This document shows, one piece after another, positions 26,382 through 36,565 of a stretch of 64,000 nt of DNA (position 1 is the stretch's first letter; the number at the start of each line of letters is the position of its first letter). The position numbers and the translations under genes were made by a program. The DNA comes from Kitasatospora sp. SUK 42 (GTDB lineage Bacteria; Actinomycetota; Actinomycetes; Streptomycetales; Streptomycetaceae). The stretch spans positions 708,916 through 772,915 of the forward strand of contig NZ_LFMD02000002.1 in NCBI RefSeq assembly GCF_015776785.2, in the 5' to 3' direction. Below the pieces are notes generated by a model that was not told the origin of the DNA, searched no databases, and saw only the letters and a program-made list of their open reading frames with translations.

Positions 26382-27383
26382 TCAGCGCCGCTCCGGCTTG
26401 GCCGAGCGCGACATCAGCGCCTGGAGCGCCTCCTGGGTCGGCCGGCCGTTGTGCACCACGTCCACCACGGCCTCGACGATCGGCATGTCGACGCCGCTGC
26501 GCCGGGCCAGGTCCAGCACCGACTCGCAGGACTTGACGCCCTCCGCGGTCTGCCGGGTGGCCGCGATGGTCTCGGCGAGCGACATCCCCCGGCCCAGGTT
26601 CATGCCGAAGGTGTTGTTGCGCGACAGCGGCGAGGAGCAGGTGGCGACCAGGTCGCCCATCCCCGCGAGGCCCGCGAAGGTGTGCGGGTCGGCGCCGAGC
26701 ACCTCGCCGAGCCGGGTGGTCTCGGCCAGCCCGCGGGTGATCAGCGTCGCCTTGGTGTTGTCGCCGAGCCCCATGCCGGCCGCCATGCCGACCGCCAGGC
26801 CGATCACGTTCTTGACGGCGCCGCCGAGTTCGCAGCCGACCACGTCGGTGTTGGTGTACGGCCGGAAGTACGGCGTGTGGCAGGCCGCCTGGAGCCGCTT
26901 GGCGACCGTCTCGTCGGAGCAGGCGACGACGCTGGCGGCGGGCTGCTTGTTGGCGATCTCCCGGGCCAGGTTGGGCCCGCTGACCACCGCGACGCGCTCC
27001 GGGCCGACCCCGGTGACCTCCTGGATCACCTCGCTCATCCGCTTGGCGGTGCCGAGCTCGATGCCCTTCATCAGGCTCACCAGCACGGTCCGCGGCCCGA
27101 GCAGCGGCGTCCAGGCGGCCAGGTTGTCGCGCAGCGTCTGCGAGGGCACCACGAGCACCGCGAAGTCGGCGCCGGCCAGCGCCTCGGCGGCGTCGGTGGT
27201 GGCCCGCACCGAGTCGGGCAGCCGCACGCCGGGCAGGTAGTCCGGGTTCTCGTGGGTGGTGTTGACGGCGTCCACCAGCTCCTGGCGGCGGGCCCAGAGC
27301 ACGACCTCGCAGCCCGCGTCGGCGAGCACCATCGCGAACGCGGTGCCCCAGGAGCCGGTCCCCATCACGGCGCAGCGGGTCAC
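26382..27383 (-). CDS. gpsA: NAD(P)-dependent glycerol-3-phosphate dehydrogenase
   Basis: A 333-residue enzyme reducing dihydroxyacetone phosphate to sn-glycerol 3-phosphate for phospholipid synthesis. GTG 27383 gives [20 protein letters not shown] with the Rossmann glycine motif; the catalytic Lys is in [13 protein letters not shown]. The open frame runs far upstream but that part is a shadow of plsC. The GTG overlaps the TGA of the acyltransferase gene by 4 nt (GTGA), so translation is coupled. The pairing of the two genes links glycerol-phosphate supply to its acylation. Confidence 0.97.
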   Translation of the reverse strand: MTRCAVMGTGSWGTAFAMVLADAGCEVVLWARRQELVDAVNTTHENPDYLPGVRLPDSVRATTDAAEALAGADFAVLVVPSQTLRDNLAAWTPLLGPRTVLVSLMKGIELGTAKRMSEVIQEVTGVGPERVAVVSGPNLAREIANKQPAASVVACSDETVAKRLQAACHTPYFRPYTNTDVVGCELGGAVKNVIGLAVGMAAGMGLGDNTKATLITRGLAETTRLGEVLGADPHTFAGLAGMGDLVATCSSPLSRNNTFGMNLGRGMSLAETIAATRQTAEGVKSCESVLDLARRSGVDMPIVEAVVDVVHNGRPTQEALQALMSRSAKPERR

Positions 27384-28240
27384 CGGCCGGCCTCCGTAGC
27401 GTCGTTGCCGCCCTCGGCGGCCCTGGTTCCCTCGGCGGCCTTGCCGCCCTTGGCCCGGCGGCGCTCGGCCAGCGCGGCGGCGGCCCGTTCGCGGGCGGCC
27501 CGGCGCATGTCGTAGCGCTCGGCCGGCGGCTGCTCGTCGCGGACGTCGGCGAGTACGGCGGTGATCGCCGTCATGATGTCCTCGGTCGCGTCGGCGAGCA
27601 CCTGGGCGGTGAGCTCCTGGCCCTGGTACCTGCTCAGGTCCACCGCGGGCCCGGCGGCGACGATCACCCTGTGGCGCGGGAACAGGTTGAACTTGCCCTT
27701 GCCGAAACCGGGCCGGCCGTACGGCGGGATGATCTCGTGCGCGCCCCAGTGGGCGACCGGGATGACCGGCGCACCGGTCATCAGCGCGACCCTGGCGACC
27801 CCGCTCTTGCCGGTCATCGGCCACAGGTCGGGATCCCGGGTGAGCGTGCCCTCCGGGTAGAACTGCACGCACTGGCCGTTGTTGACGGCGTCGATCGCGG
27901 CCCGGAACGCCTGCGCGGCGTCGGTGGACTCGCGGAACACCGGGATCTGGCCGGTCTTGCGCAGCATGAATCCGATGAAGGGGATCGAGAACAGCGAGGA
28001 CTTGGCGAGGATCCGCGGCGGACGGCCGCTGTTGTACTGCCAGTGCGCGTAGATCACCGGGTCGATGATCGAGTTGTGGTTCACCGCGGCGATGAAGCCG
28101 CCCTTCCGCGGAAGGTTCTCCCAGCCCCGCCAGTCGGGCTTCACCAGGGCGGTCGTCACCGGCTTCACCAGCACGGCCGCCAAGCGGTACCAGATGCCGT
28201 AGTCGGCGTTGCCGAACTTGGCGTACGAGCGGCGGGCCAC
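27380..28240 (-). CDS. plsC: 1-acyl-glycerol-3-phosphate acyltransferase (PlsC-like)
   Basis: A 286-residue membrane-associated acyltransferase. Motif I NHNSIID (NHxxxxD), motif II with [16 protein letters not shown], and motif [12 protein letters not shown] are complete, so it should esterify lysophosphatidate or a related acceptor. GTG 28240 is the start. The C-terminal about 45 residues are Arg/Ala/Gly-rich and probably disordered. It overlaps gpsA by 4 nt. Several PlsC paralogues occur in streptomycetes, so the exact acceptor is not certain. Confidence 0.9.
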   Translation of the reverse strand: MARRSYAKFGNADYGIWYRLAAVLVKPVTTALVKPDWRGWENLPRKGGFIAAVNHNSIIDPVIYAHWQYNSGRPPRILAKSSLFSIPFIGFMLRKTGQIPVFRESTDAAQAFRAAIDAVNNGQCVQFYPEGTLTRDPDLWPMTGKSGVARVALMTGAPVIPVAHWGAHEIIPPYGRPGFGKGKFNLFPRHRVIVAAGPAVDLSRYQGQELTAQVLADATEDIMTAITAVLADVRDEQPPAERYDMRRAARERAAAALAERRRAKGGKAAEGTRAAEGGNDATEAGR

Positions 28241-28460
28241 CCCAGGTCCTCCTCATCCCGTGCGGCACGAGGGTGCCGCGGTCATTGCCTCCCGGTGTCG
28301 CGCACCGGCCTGCCCTGTGCCCGGTTCGCGGGCGCGGAACAGTGTCGCCCGCCCGCTCGCCGGCTGTCGAGCGGCCGCGCCAACCCGCGCGGCAGTCGTG
28401 ATCAAACGCACGTCCGCACAGTTCGGACGGCCTGGCGAGGGCTCCGGGACCGGAGTCACA

Positions 28461-29153
28461 ATGACGCCGATGACCCAGGACACCGTACGCCCCAGCGGGC
28501 CCGTCGCGCCCGCCGCACCCACCGCCGACTGGTCGCTGGTGCTGCCGCTCAAACCGCTCGCCCTGGCGAAGAGCCGACTGGCCCCGTACGCCGGGCCGCA
28601 CCGGCCGGACCTGGCGCTGTCCTTCGCGCTCGACACCGTCAGCGCCGCACTGGCCACCCCGGGCGTCTCCCGGGTCCTGGTGGTCACCCGGGACGCCACC
28701 GCCGGCGTCAGACTGGCGGCGCTCGGCGCCCTGGTGGTCTCCGACGAGCCCGGCGGCGGCCTCAACGAGGCGCTGGCGCACGGCGCCTCGGTCGCCCGGG
28801 CGCTGGCCCCGCTGGCTCCGCTGGCCGTCCTCTCGGCGGACCTGCCGGCCCTGCGCCCGGCCGAACTCGCCCGGGTGCTGGCGGCGGTGCCACCGGACGG
28901 CCGGGCCTTCCTGCCGGACTCCCCCGGCGTCGGCACCGCCCTGCTGGCCAGCACCCCCGGGCGGCCGCTCTCCCCCTCCTTCGGGGACGGCTCCCGGGCC
29001 CGGCACGCGGCCGGCGGGGCGCTCGAACTGCGCCTGGCCGGCGTGGAGTCGGTGCGCCGGGACGTCGACACCGGCACCGACCTCGGCGAGGCGATGGAGC
29101 TCGGCCTCGGCCCGCACACCAGCGCCCTGTTCGCCCGGCTCGGCCGCTCCTGA
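28461..29153 (+). CDS. cofC: Phosphoenolpyruvate/2-phospho-L-lactate guanylyltransferase (CofC/FbiD)
   Basis: A 230-residue nucleotidyltransferase that activates a three-carbon phosphate with GTP for coenzyme F420 synthesis. ATG 28461 is chosen (GGAG 5 nt upstream); ATG 28470 is an alternative. Motifs: [29 protein letters not shown] and SADLPALRP. In actinobacteria the FbiD enzyme uses phosphoenolpyruvate. It diverges from plsC, with a 220-bp gap that holds both promoters. Confidence 0.92.
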   Translation: MTPMTQDTVRPSGPVAPAAPTADWSLVLPLKPLALAKSRLAPYAGPHRPDLALSFALDTVSAALATPGVSRVLVVTRDATAGVRLAALGALVVSDEPGGGLNEALAHGASVARALAPLAPLAVLSADLPALRPAELARVLAAVPPDGRAFLPDSPGVGTALLASTPGRPLSPSFGDGSRARHAAGGALELRLAGVESVRRDVDTGTDLGEAMELGLGPHTSALFARLGRS

Positions 29154-29186
29154 CCTCCGGCTCGGGCCGCTCGCTATGCTGCTGGC

Positions 29187-29411
29187 ATGCAGGCCACCGC
29201 GTTCACCTTCGACCCCGACACCCGGGCCGGCTCCGTGCTGCTCGACGACGGGACCCCGGTGCCGTTCGACGCGGCCGCCTTCGACGCCGGCGGTCTGCGG
29301 CTGCTGCGGCCCGGCCAGCGGGTGCGGATCCGCACCGAGGGCGCGGGAGAGGCCCGCCGGGTGGTCTTCGTGACCCTCCAGACCTTCCCCGACCCCGCCG
29401 ACGCGAGCTGA
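29187..29411 (+). CDS. Small cold-shock-domain-like protein
   Basis: A 74-residue acidic protein. Strands such as [26 protein letters not shown] and [14 protein letters not shown] ... VVFVTLQTF match the pattern of a cold-shock/OB fold (DxxxxxGxVxLDDG, LRPGQRVR), but the aromatic RNA-binding motif is weak. I believe it is conserved between cofC and hupS in streptomycetes. It starts 33 bp after cofC and is likely co-transcribed. A role in nucleic acid binding is inferred only. Confidence 0.75.
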   Translation: MQATAFTFDPDTRAGSVLLDDGTPVPFDAAAFDAGGLRLLRPGQRVRIRTEGAGEARRVVFVTLQTFPDPADAS

Positions 29412-29584
29412 CCCCACCGGATTCACCGGCGCCGCCCCGACAACGTTCCGGCACCGTTCCCGCGGTTTTCCACGCCCCGGCCGACGGTTTCCGCATCCCT
29501 GCCGGCGTTTTCCGCGTCTTGTCCCCGCTTTCCGCTCCGACCGACGGCCGCCCCCGTTTACTGACCGAGCGCCCGGAAATCGAA

Positions 29585-29637
29585 AGAGCCGCGGCCACCC
29601 GGTCTCCGCAATTAACGGAAGGGGGTGCCGCGGCTCT
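29585..29637 (-). terminator. hupS terminator (branched hairpin)
   Basis: AGAGCCGCGGC and GCCGCGGCTCT close a stem that contains a smaller inner stem, TCCG-caattaa-CGGA. It lies 35 bp past the hupS stop. The region 29412-29584 before it holds no gene, only irregular repeats of CGGTTTTCCGC type. Confidence 0.7.
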
Positions 29638-29672
29638 GAGCCGAAGGCCGTCCGAGGACAGTCGCGCGGGAC

Positions 29673-30410
29673 TTACTTGGCGGTGGTCTTGCGCGCGGTG
29701 GTCTTGCGGGTGGCGGTCTTCTTCGCCGGCGCCGTCTTCTTGGCCGTGGCGGTCGCCTTCTTGGCGACGGCCGTCGTCTTCTTGGCGGCGGCCGTGGTGG
29801 TCGCCTTCTTGGCGGCGGCCGTGGTCTTCTTGGTGGCAGCGGCCTTGGTGGCGGCGGCCTTGGTCGCGGTCGCCGTGGTCTTCTTGGCGGCGGCCGTGGT
29901 CTTCTTGGTGGCAGCGGCCTTGGTGGCGGCGGCCTTGGCCGTGGTCTTCTTGGCGGCGGCCGTGGTGGTCGCCTTCTTGGCGGCGGCCTTCTTCGCCGGA
30001 GCGGCGGCGGCAGCGGTGGCGGCGCGCTTGGTGGCGGCACGCTTGGCGGCCGGGGTGGCCGCGACGCCGCTCTTGCCCGGGGTGAGGGAGCCCTTGGGGG
30101 CCTTCTTCACGGAGGGGCCTTCCTTCGGCAGCTTCTTGCTGCCGCTGACCAGGTCCTTGAAGCCCTGACCCGGACGGAAGCGGGGGACCGAGGTCTTCTT
30201 GACCTTGACCCGCTCGCCGGTCTGCGGGTTGCGGGCGAAGCGCGCGGAGCGCTCCACCTTCTCGAAGGTGCCGAAACCGGTGACCGACACCCGGTCGCCG
30301 GCCACAACGGCACGGACCATGGTGTCGAGCACTGCGTCGACGGCCTCTGCGGCAGCCTTGCGACCGCCCAGCTGCTCGGCCACCGCTTCGACAAGCTGAG
30401 CCTTGTTCAC
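29673..30410 (-). CDS. hupS: HU-type nucleoid protein with histone H1-like tail (HupS)
   Basis: A 245-residue protein. Residues 1-90 are an HU domain ([38 protein letters not shown], and the DNA-binding arm). Residues about 110-245 are a Lys/Ala/Thr/Pro tail of AAAKK, KTTA and ATKAAATKK units like eukaryotic histone H1. In S. coelicolor HupS the same architecture is associated with sporulation, nucleoid compaction and spore pigmentation. The tail is coded by highly repetitive DNA (29690-30060), so length may vary between strains. Confidence 0.96.
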   Translation of the reverse strand: MNKAQLVEAVAEQLGGRKAAAEAVDAVLDTMVRAVVAGDRVSVTGFGTFEKVERSARFARNPQTGERVKVKKTSVPRFRPGQGFKDLVSGSKKLPKEGPSVKKAPKGSLTPGKSGVAATPAAKRAATKRAATAAAAAPAKKAAAKKATTTAAAKKTTAKAAATKAAATKKTTAAAKKTTATATKAAATKAAATKKTTAAAKKATTTAAAKKTTAVAKKATATAKKTAPAKKTATRKTTARKTTAK

Positions 30411-30460
30411 GTCTTCCCCTTCGGAAACGGGCGCCGGATGATTCCATCCGTTCTTTTCGC

Positions 30461-30489
30461 ACGTTAGGTATGTATCTGCGGACTTTCAA
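30461..30489 (-). promoter_or_regulatory. hupS promoter
   Basis: Minus strand TTGAAA (30489-30484), 17-bp spacer, TAACGT (30466-30461), about 50 bp upstream of the hupS ATG, in a stretch much richer in A+T than its surroundings. This is a good match for the vegetative sigma factor consensus. Confidence 0.65.
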
Positions 30490-30543
30490 TTACCAAACGC
30501 GCGAATCACCCTAGTGTCGCAATGGATTTGCGCGTCGGCGACC

Positions 30544-30891
30544 TCAGTCGACGGGTGGGCGCCCCTCGTCGAGGTCATGTACAAAGCGACTCAACCGCCT
30601 TGCCGCCTCCGGAAGATCGCGCTTGGCGGTCTCGGTGACGATGAGCAGTTGACGGGTGAGAGCGGTCTTTGCATCGGCAGACACGTTCAGCGCATGCACG
30701 CGGGCGTGAGCTTGCTTCAACCGCTCGGCCACAAGCGCGTAGAGCGCTGCGACTTCCTGGTCGTCCGGCCCCTCAGCTGGTGCGGAGGTGACGTCCGGCC
30801 GATCGTCAATTCGGCGTTCGGATCCCCGGCCCATGGACTCCTCGGACGCGGGTTCGCCGCCCGCGTACGGAGGTTCATGGTGCCGGTGCAT
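30544..30891 (-). CDS. Small conserved hypothetical helical protein
   Basis: A 115-residue protein from ATG 30891 (MHRHHEPPYAGGEPASEES). The first 45 residues are polar and probably disordered; the rest is helical (EVAALYALVAERLKQAHARVHALNVSADAKTALTRQLLIVTETAKRDLPEAARRL). No named family is recognised. No strong ribosome site is visible. It lies between leuD and hupS on the same strand; I recall a similar small gene in S. coelicolor at this place, which supports it being real. Confidence 0.65.
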   Translation of the reverse strand: MHRHHEPPYAGGEPASEESMGRGSERRIDDRPDVTSAPAEGPDDQEVAALYALVAERLKQAHARVHALNVSADAKTALTRQLLIVTETAKRDLPEAARRLSRFVHDLDEGRPPVD

Positions 30892-30999
30892 GTACTGATT
30901 GTGCCATCTACCCGCAGTTGTACTTGCGCGGGGCCCTGTTCCGCAAAGCCAAATGGGCAATCCGGGGCGGGCCTCGTCGCTAACTCGTGCTCCGGAACG

Positions 31000-31041
31000 C
31001 CGGATGGCCCGGCCCCCCCGAGGGGGGCGCGGGCCATCCGG
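31000..31041 (-). terminator. leuCD terminator
   Basis: CCGGATGGCCCG...CGGGCCATCCGG with an inner C7/G6 stem, a 42-nt almost fully paired hairpin 32 bp past the leuD stop codon. Confidence 0.85.
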
Positions 31042-31073
31042 TGGATCGTCAGAATGCTTGTTCTGAAGGGAAC

Positions 31074-31670
31074 TCAGGAGACCGGCAGAGTACGGGGCTT
31101 GAACGCCGGACGGGTCGCCTCGTAGGCCGCGATGTCGGCCTCGTTCTGCAGCGTGATGCTGATGTCGTCCAGCCCGTTGAGCAGCCGCCACCGGACGTTG
31201 TCGTCCAGTTCGAAGGCCGCGGTGATGCCTTCGGCCCGAACTTCGCGGTTCTCCAGATCAACGGTGATCTCCGCCGAAGGGTCACTCTCAGTGAGCACCC
31301 AGAGGCGTTCCACGGTCTCCTGCGGCAGGACGACGGTCAGCAGGCCGTTCTTCAGCGAGTTGCCGCGGAAGATGTCGGCGAAGCGGGAGGAGACGACCGC
31401 GTGGAAGCCGTAGTTCTGCAGCGCCCAGACCGCGTGCTCGCGGGAGGAGCCGGTGCCGAACTCGGGGCCGGCCACCAGAACGGTGGCGCCCTGCCGCTCG
31501 GGCCGGTTCAGGACGAACGACTCGTCCTTGCGCCAGGCTTCGAACAGGCCGTCCTCGAAACCGGATCGGGTGACCTTCTTGAGCCAGTGGGCCGGGATGA
31601 TCTGGTCGGTGTCCACGTTGCTGCGGCGCAGCGGCACGGCCCGGCCGGTGTGGGTGGTGAACTTCTCCAT
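31074..31670 (-). CDS. leuD: 3-isopropylmalate dehydratase small subunit
   Basis: A 198-residue swivel subunit that partners LeuC to isomerise 2- to 3-isopropylmalate in leucine synthesis; with citramalate-derived substrates it also serves the pyruvate route to isoleucine. [27 protein letters not shown] and the phosphate-binding [17 protein letters not shown] are typical. It starts 3 nt after leuC, so they are translated together. Confidence 0.97.
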   Translation of the reverse strand: MEKFTTHTGRAVPLRRSNVDTDQIIPAHWLKKVTRSGFEDGLFEAWRKDESFVLNRPERQGATVLVAGPEFGTGSSREHAVWALQNYGFHAVVSSRFADIFRGNSLKNGLLTVVLPQETVERLWVLTESDPSAEITVDLENREVRAEGITAAFELDDNVRWRLLNGLDDISITLQNEADIAAYEATRPAFKPRTLPVS

Positions 31671-31673
31671 GGC

Positions 31674-33098
<1,425 letters not shown>

Positions 33099-33295
33099 CG
33101 GATTCCCTCCAGCCGGCCGCGTTGCCGGCCTTCTCATGTCGTCGGGGTAAACGCTTGCGCAGCCCCGTGCGGGGCGCCTTCGCGCGATCTGCACGCCGGA
33201 TCGCCGTCCACGATGCGGACACTCTGACGAGGTCCCATCCTGGATGTCTCCCGGGCTGCTGCATCCAGAGTGGCGCTTTTCCCGGAAGATTGAAC

Positions 33296-33330
33296 TTGCG
33301 TCTCGCGGAATGAGACTGCAGTCTTAGCGC
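33296..33330 (+). promoter_or_regulatory. ndgR promoter with overlapping dyads (candidate NdgR operator)
   Basis: TTGCGT (33296-33301), a 17-bp spacer and CAGTCT (33319-33324) place transcription start at or next to the ATG at 33331, so ndgR is probably leaderless. GTCTC-N7-GAGAC (33300-33316) fills the spacer and the perfect palindrome AGACTGCAGTCT (33313-33324) covers the -10 box. A third dyad TGGATG-N15-CATCCA is at 33241-33267. Confidence 0.5.
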
Positions 33331-34044
33331 ATGGACAACACTAGCGGCGTCGGCGTTCTCGACAAGGCCGCTCTGGTGCTGAGCGCACTGGAGTCGGGCC
33401 CCGCCACGTTGGCGGGGCTGGTCGCCGCCACCGGTCTGGCGCGCCCCACGGCCCACAGACTCGCCGTCGCACTCGAACACCACCGCCTGGTCACCAGGGA
33501 CATGCAGGGACGTTTCATCCTCGGCCCCCGCCTGTCCGAACTCTCCGCCGCGGCGGGCGAGGACCGGCTGCTCGCCACCGCGGGCCCGGTCCTGACCCAC
33601 CTGCGCGACGTCACCGGCGAGAGCGCACAGCTCTACCGCCGCCAGGGCGAGATGCGGATCTGCGTAGCCGCCGCCGAGCGGCTCTCCGGCCTGCGGGACA
33701 CCGTCCCGGTCGGCAGCACCCTGCCGATGAAGGCCGGCTCGGCCGCCCAGGTCCTGCTGGCCTGGGAGGAGCCCGAGCGGCTCCACCGCGGCCTCCAGGG
33801 CGCCCGCTTCACCGCCACCGCGCTCAGCGGCGTGCGGCGGCGCGGCTGGGCCCAGTCGATCGGCGAGCGCGAGCCGGGCGTCGCGTCCGTCTCCGCGCCC
33901 GTCCGCGGCCCCTCCAACCGCGTGGTGGCCGCCGTCTCCGTCTCCGGCCCGATCGAGCGGCTGACCCGCCACCCGGGCCGCCTGCACGCCCAGGCCATCA
34001 TCGAAGCCGCGAACCGGCTCACCGAGGCACTGCGCCGAAGCTGA
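33331..34044 (+). CDS. ndgR: IclR-family regulator NdgR/AreB
   Basis: A 237-residue regulator. The winged helix-turn-helix is at residues about 8-65 (LAGLVAATGLARPTAHRLAVALEHHRLV); the rest is the IclR effector domain. In Streptomyces, NdgR controls leuCD, other amino acid genes and antibiotic synthesis, and responds to amino acid levels. Synteny (divergent from leuCD) and sequence make this a firm call. No ribosome site precedes the ATG; see the promoter entry for the leaderless start. Confidence 0.95.
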   Translation: MDNTSGVGVLDKAALVLSALESGPATLAGLVAATGLARPTAHRLAVALEHHRLVTRDMQGRFILGPRLSELSAAAGEDRLLATAGPVLTHLRDVTGESAQLYRRQGEMRICVAAAERLSGLRDTVPVGSTLPMKAGSAAQVLLAWEEPERLHRGLQGARFTATALSGVRRRGWAQSIGEREPGVASVSAPVRGPSNRVVAAVSVSGPIERLTRHPGRLHAQAIIEAANRLTEALRRS

Positions 34045-34100
34045 CCCGGCAGGGGCCCCCACCCACCCCTCCCCCGCCGGAAACACCCCCACCGAAAACG

Positions 34101-34136
34101 CGAAGGGCCCCGCTCGGAATCGAGCGGGGCCCTTCG
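34101..34136 (+). terminator. ndgR terminator
   Basis: CGAAGGGCCCCGCTCG-gaat-CGAGCGGGGCCCTTCG, 16-bp perfect arms with a 4-nt loop. Confidence 0.85.
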
Positions 34137-34170
34137 AGACGTCTCCTGGAAGGGACACTCCCCGGAAAGC

Positions 34171-34192
34171 AAAAAGACCCCGGGAACCGGGG
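34171..34192 (-). terminator. Terminator of the tRNA cluster
   Basis: On the minus strand CCCCGG-ttc-CCGGGG followed by TCTTTTT, 13 bp beyond the CCA end of the last tRNA. Confidence 0.75.
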
Positions 34193-34205
34193 CCTTTCCA
34201 ATTTC

Positions 34206-34280
34206 TGGCTGGGGTACCAGGACTCGAACCTAGACTAAATGAACCAGAATCACTCGTGCTGCCAATTACACCATACCCCA
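34206..34280 (-). tRNA. tRNA-Gln (CTG), distal copy
   Basis: Minus-strand cloverleaf: acceptor TGGGGTA/TACCCCA, D-arm GGTGTAATTGGCAGCAC, anticodon loop TTCTGGT (anticodon CTG), T-arm GGTTCGAGTCC, discriminator G. The CCA end is encoded (34206-34208); the body is 34209-34280, 72 nt. It is the last gene of the cluster. Confidence 0.93.
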
Positions 34281-34326
34281 ACACAAAGCAAGGGCCGATG
34301 GGCTGACCCATCGGCTTGCTCTGAAG

Positions 34327-34399
34327 TACCCCCGACCGGATTCGAACCGGCGCTACTGCCGTGAGAGGGCAGCGTGCTAGGCCGCTACACAACGGGGGC
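34327..34399 (-). tRNA. tRNA-Glu (CTC), copy 4 in transcription order
   Basis: 73 nt, acceptor GCCCCCG/CGGGGGT with G-U at position 1, anticodon stem CTGCC/GGCAG around CTCTCAC (anticodon CTC), T-arm GGTTCGAATCC. CCA is not encoded. Its upstream spacer differs from the others by a few bases (99 instead of 100 bp repeat period). Confidence 0.93.
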
Positions 34400-34425
34400 A
34401 TCCTGGTGATCCCTTGCGGGATCAG

Positions 34426-34498
34426 TACCCCCGACCGGATTCGAACCGGCGCTACTGCCGTGAGAGGGCAGCGTGCTAGGCCGCTACACAACGGGGGC
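34426..34498 (-). tRNA. tRNA-Glu (CTC), copy 3
   Basis: 73 nt, identical in sequence to the other three Glu copies of the array; anticodon CTC. Confidence 0.93.
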
Positions 34499-34525
34499 TT
34501 TCCAGGTGATCCCTTGCGGGATCAG

Positions 34526-34598
34526 TACCCCCGACCGGATTCGAACCGGCGCTACTGCCGTGAGAGGGCAGCGTGCTAGGCCGCTACACAACGGGGGC
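34526..34598 (-). tRNA. tRNA-Glu (CTC), copy 2
   Basis: 73 nt, identical to the neighbouring copies; exactly 100 bp from copies 1 and 3. Confidence 0.93.
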
Positions 34599-34625
34599 TT
34601 TCCAGGTGATCCCTTGCGGGATCAG

Positions 34626-34698
34626 TACCCCCGACCGGATTCGAACCGGCGCTACTGCCGTGAGAGGGCAGCGTGCTAGGCCGCTACACAACGGGGGC
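34626..34698 (-). tRNA. tRNA-Glu (CTC), copy 1
   Basis: 73 nt, the first Glu copy in transcription order, 46 bp downstream of the proximal tRNA-Gln. Confidence 0.93.
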
Positions 34699-34744
34699 TT
34701 GATCTTCATTTGTACTGCGGTGCGATCTTACCGATCGTACTGCG

Positions 34745-34816
34745 CTGGGGTACCAGGACTCGAACCTAGACTAAATGAACCAGAATCACTCGTGCTGCCA
34801 ATTACACCATACCCCA
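34745..34816 (-). tRNA. tRNA-Gln (CTG), proximal copy
   Basis: 72 nt with the same body as the distal tRNA-Gln, anticodon CTG, but GCA follows the discriminator G, so CCA is not encoded here. It is the first gene of the cluster, 249 bp downstream of gltX. Confidence 0.93.
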
Positions 34817-35006
34817 CCAGAGTTGAACCCTTGTCGGGATCTTCTCAGGCGTTGCGCCTCTCGTTCGGTCCCGGCCGGGGGGCTTTCGCTCCCTCGTCCG
34901 TTCCCTCCCGGGCGGCGCAGAAAGAACATTACCCGACGTCGGCCCTGGCTCCAAAATCGATAACCGCAGGCAGCGGACAGGGGGCCGTCCGGTGACCTCC
35001 GGGTGC

Positions 35007-35039
35007 GCCGCGGGCCCGGCACGAAGCCGGGCCCGCGGC
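35007..35039 (-). terminator. gltX terminator
   Basis: GCCGCGGGCCCGGC-acgaa-GCCGGGCCCGCGGC, 14-bp perfect arms, 26 bp after the gltX stop codon. The rest of the 34817-35065 gap holds the presumed tRNA promoter; no clear hexamers were assigned. Confidence 0.8.
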
Positions 35040-35065
35040 CTGCTCAACGACCCGCCAGGGCCCGC

Positions 35066-36565
35066 TCAGGCGGCCGGGAGGGCGTCCAGGGCGGAGCGCA
35101 GCCGGCGCAGTGTCTCGGGGCGGCCGAGCAGCTCCATCGACTCGAACAGCGGCGGCGAGACCCTGCGGCCGGTGACGGCCACCCGCAGCGGCGTGAAGGC
35201 GAACTTGGGCTTGATGCCCAGCCCGTCCACCAGCGCCTCGCGCAGCGCGGCCTGGATCGGCTCCGGGGTGAAGTCCCCGAGCTCCTCCAGCGCCTTGATG
35301 CTGGCCTCCAGCACCGGGCGGGAGTCGGCCGTCAGCGCCTTGGCGGCGTCGTCCGGGTCGACGGCGAACTTCTCCGGGTCGACGAACAGGAAGCCGGCCA
35401 TCTTCACGATCTCGCTCAGCACGACCATCCGCTCCTGGGTGAGCGGCGCGACCTTGGCGAGCAGGTCCAGCTGCTCGGCGGTCGGCTCGGCCGGCAGCAG
35501 CTCGGCGCCCTGCAGGAAGGGCACCAGGCGCCGGGCGAAGTCCTCCGGGGCCAGCTTGCGGACGTGCTCGGCGTTGATCGCCTCGCACTTCTTCAGGTCG
35601 AAGCGGGCCGGGTTGGAGTTCACCTTCGCGATGTCGAAGGCGGCGACCATCTCGTCCATGTCGAACAGGTCGCGGTCCTCGGCCAGCGACCAGCCCAGCA
35701 GGGACAGGTAGTTGAGCAGGCCCTCGCGGATGAAGCCGAGCTCGCGGTACATGTTGAGCGAGGCCTGCGGGTCGCGCTTGGAGAGCTTCTTGTTGCCCTC
35801 GCCCATCACGTACGGCAGGTGGCCGAAGCGCGGGGTGGTGCCGTTGCCGACGCCGATCTCGGCGAGCGCGGCGTACAGCGCGAGCTGTCGCGGGGTGGAG
35901 GACAGCAGGTCCTCGCCGCGCAGCACGTGGGTGATGCCCATCAGGGCGTCGTCCACCGGGTTCACCAGGGTGTACAGCGGGGCGCCGTTGGCCCGGACGA
36001 TGCCGTAGTCCGGCACGTTCTCCGGCTCGAAGGTGAGCGTGCCGCGCACCAGGTCGTCGAAGGAGAGCGTCCTGTCGGGCATCCGGAAGCGCAGGATCGG
36101 CTCGCGCTTCTCCAGCTCGTAGACGGCGACCTGCTCGTCCGTCAGGTTCCGGCAGTGGCCGTCGTAGCCGGAGGGCTTGCCGGCCGCGCGGGCGGCCTCG
36201 CGGCGGGCGTCCAGCTCCTCGGTGCTGCAGTAGCAGTGGTAGGCGTGGCCGGCCTCGTGCAGGCGACGGGCGACGTCGGCGTAGATGTCCATCCGCTGCG
36301 ACTGCCGGTACGGCGCGTGCGGGCCGCCGACCACCGGACCCTCGTCCCAGTCCAGGCCGAGCCAGCGCATGGCGTCGAGCAGCTGGTCGTACGACTCCTC
36401 GGAGTCGCGGGCGGAGTCGGTGTCCTCGATCCGGAAGACCAGCGTGCCGCCGGTGTGGCGGGCGTAGGCCCAGTTGAACAGGGCCGTGCGGACCATGCCC
36501 ACGTGGGGGTTGCCGGTCGGGGACGGACAGAAGCGAACCCGGACGGCCGGGTCAGTGTTAGCCAC
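35066..36565 (-). CDS. gltX: Glutamyl-tRNA synthetase (probably non-discriminating)
   Basis: A 499-residue class I synthetase from GTG 36565. The HIGH-type motif is [10 protein letters not shown], the KMSKS-type motif KKLSKRD, and a Cys-rich insertion [10 protein letters not shown] ... HCR. A C-terminal helical anticodon-binding domain completes it. Actinomycetes lack GlnRS and charge both tRNA-Glu and tRNA-Gln with Glu, then amidate with GatCAB; this enzyme is expected to do so (family knowledge). It overlaps the stop codon of the fumarylacetoacetase-like gene by 8 nt and is followed by tRNA-Gln and tRNA-Glu genes. Confidence 0.96.
   Translation of the reverse strand: MANTDPAVRVRFCPSPTGNPHVGMVRTALFNWAYARHTGGTLVFRIEDTDSARDSEESYDQLLDAMRWLGLDWDEGPVVGGPHAPYRQSQRMDIYADVARRLHEAGHAYHCYCSTEELDARREAARAAGKPSGYDGHCRNLTDEQVAVYELEKREPILRFRMPDRTLSFDDLVRGTLTFEPENVPDYGIVRANGAPLYTLVNPVDDALMGITHVLRGEDLLSSTPRQLALYAALAEIGVGNGTTPRFGHLPYVMGEGNKKLSKRDPQASLNMYRELGFIREGLLNYLSLLGWSLAEDRDLFDMDEMVAAFDIAKVNSNPARFDLKKCEAINAEHVRKLAPEDFARRLVPFLQGAELLPAEPTAEQLDLLAKVAPLTQERMVVLSEIVKMAGFLFVDPEKFAVDPDDAAKALTADSRPVLEASIKALEELGDFTPEPIQAALREALVDGLGIKPKFAFTPLRVAVTGRRVSPPLFESMELLGRPETLRRLRSALDALPAA

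Larger units (their letters stand above)
34400..34699 (-). repeat. Tandem 100-bp tRNA-Glu units
   Basis: Each unit holds a tRNA-Glu and a 27-nt spacer with the hairpin GATCCC-ttgc-GGGATC. Units 2-4 repeat with a period of exactly 100 bp; the last differs slightly in its spacer (CATCCTGGT against CTTTCCAGGT). This shows recent duplication or strong gene conversion. Confidence 0.9.

Noticed and set aside
27384-29426. Upstream extension of the gpsA frame to about 1014 residues
   Set aside because: The extra part covers plsC and the divergent gap in another frame and has no motifs; gpsA has a clear family start at GTG 27383 overlapping the plsC stop codon.
33099-33295. Attenuator or leader peptide ahead of leuCD
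   Set aside because: No short ORF rich in Leu codons followed by a terminator stem with a T-run was found; the dyads fit operators better.
34400-34699. CRISPR-like regular repeats
   Set aside because: The 100-bp repeats are tRNA-Glu genes with spacers; there are no cas genes and the spacers are not variable.
34209-34816. tRNA cluster as an integration site for an integrative element
   Set aside because: No integrase, excisionase or partial tRNA duplicate (att site) lies nearby; all copies are complete and flanked by housekeeping genes.
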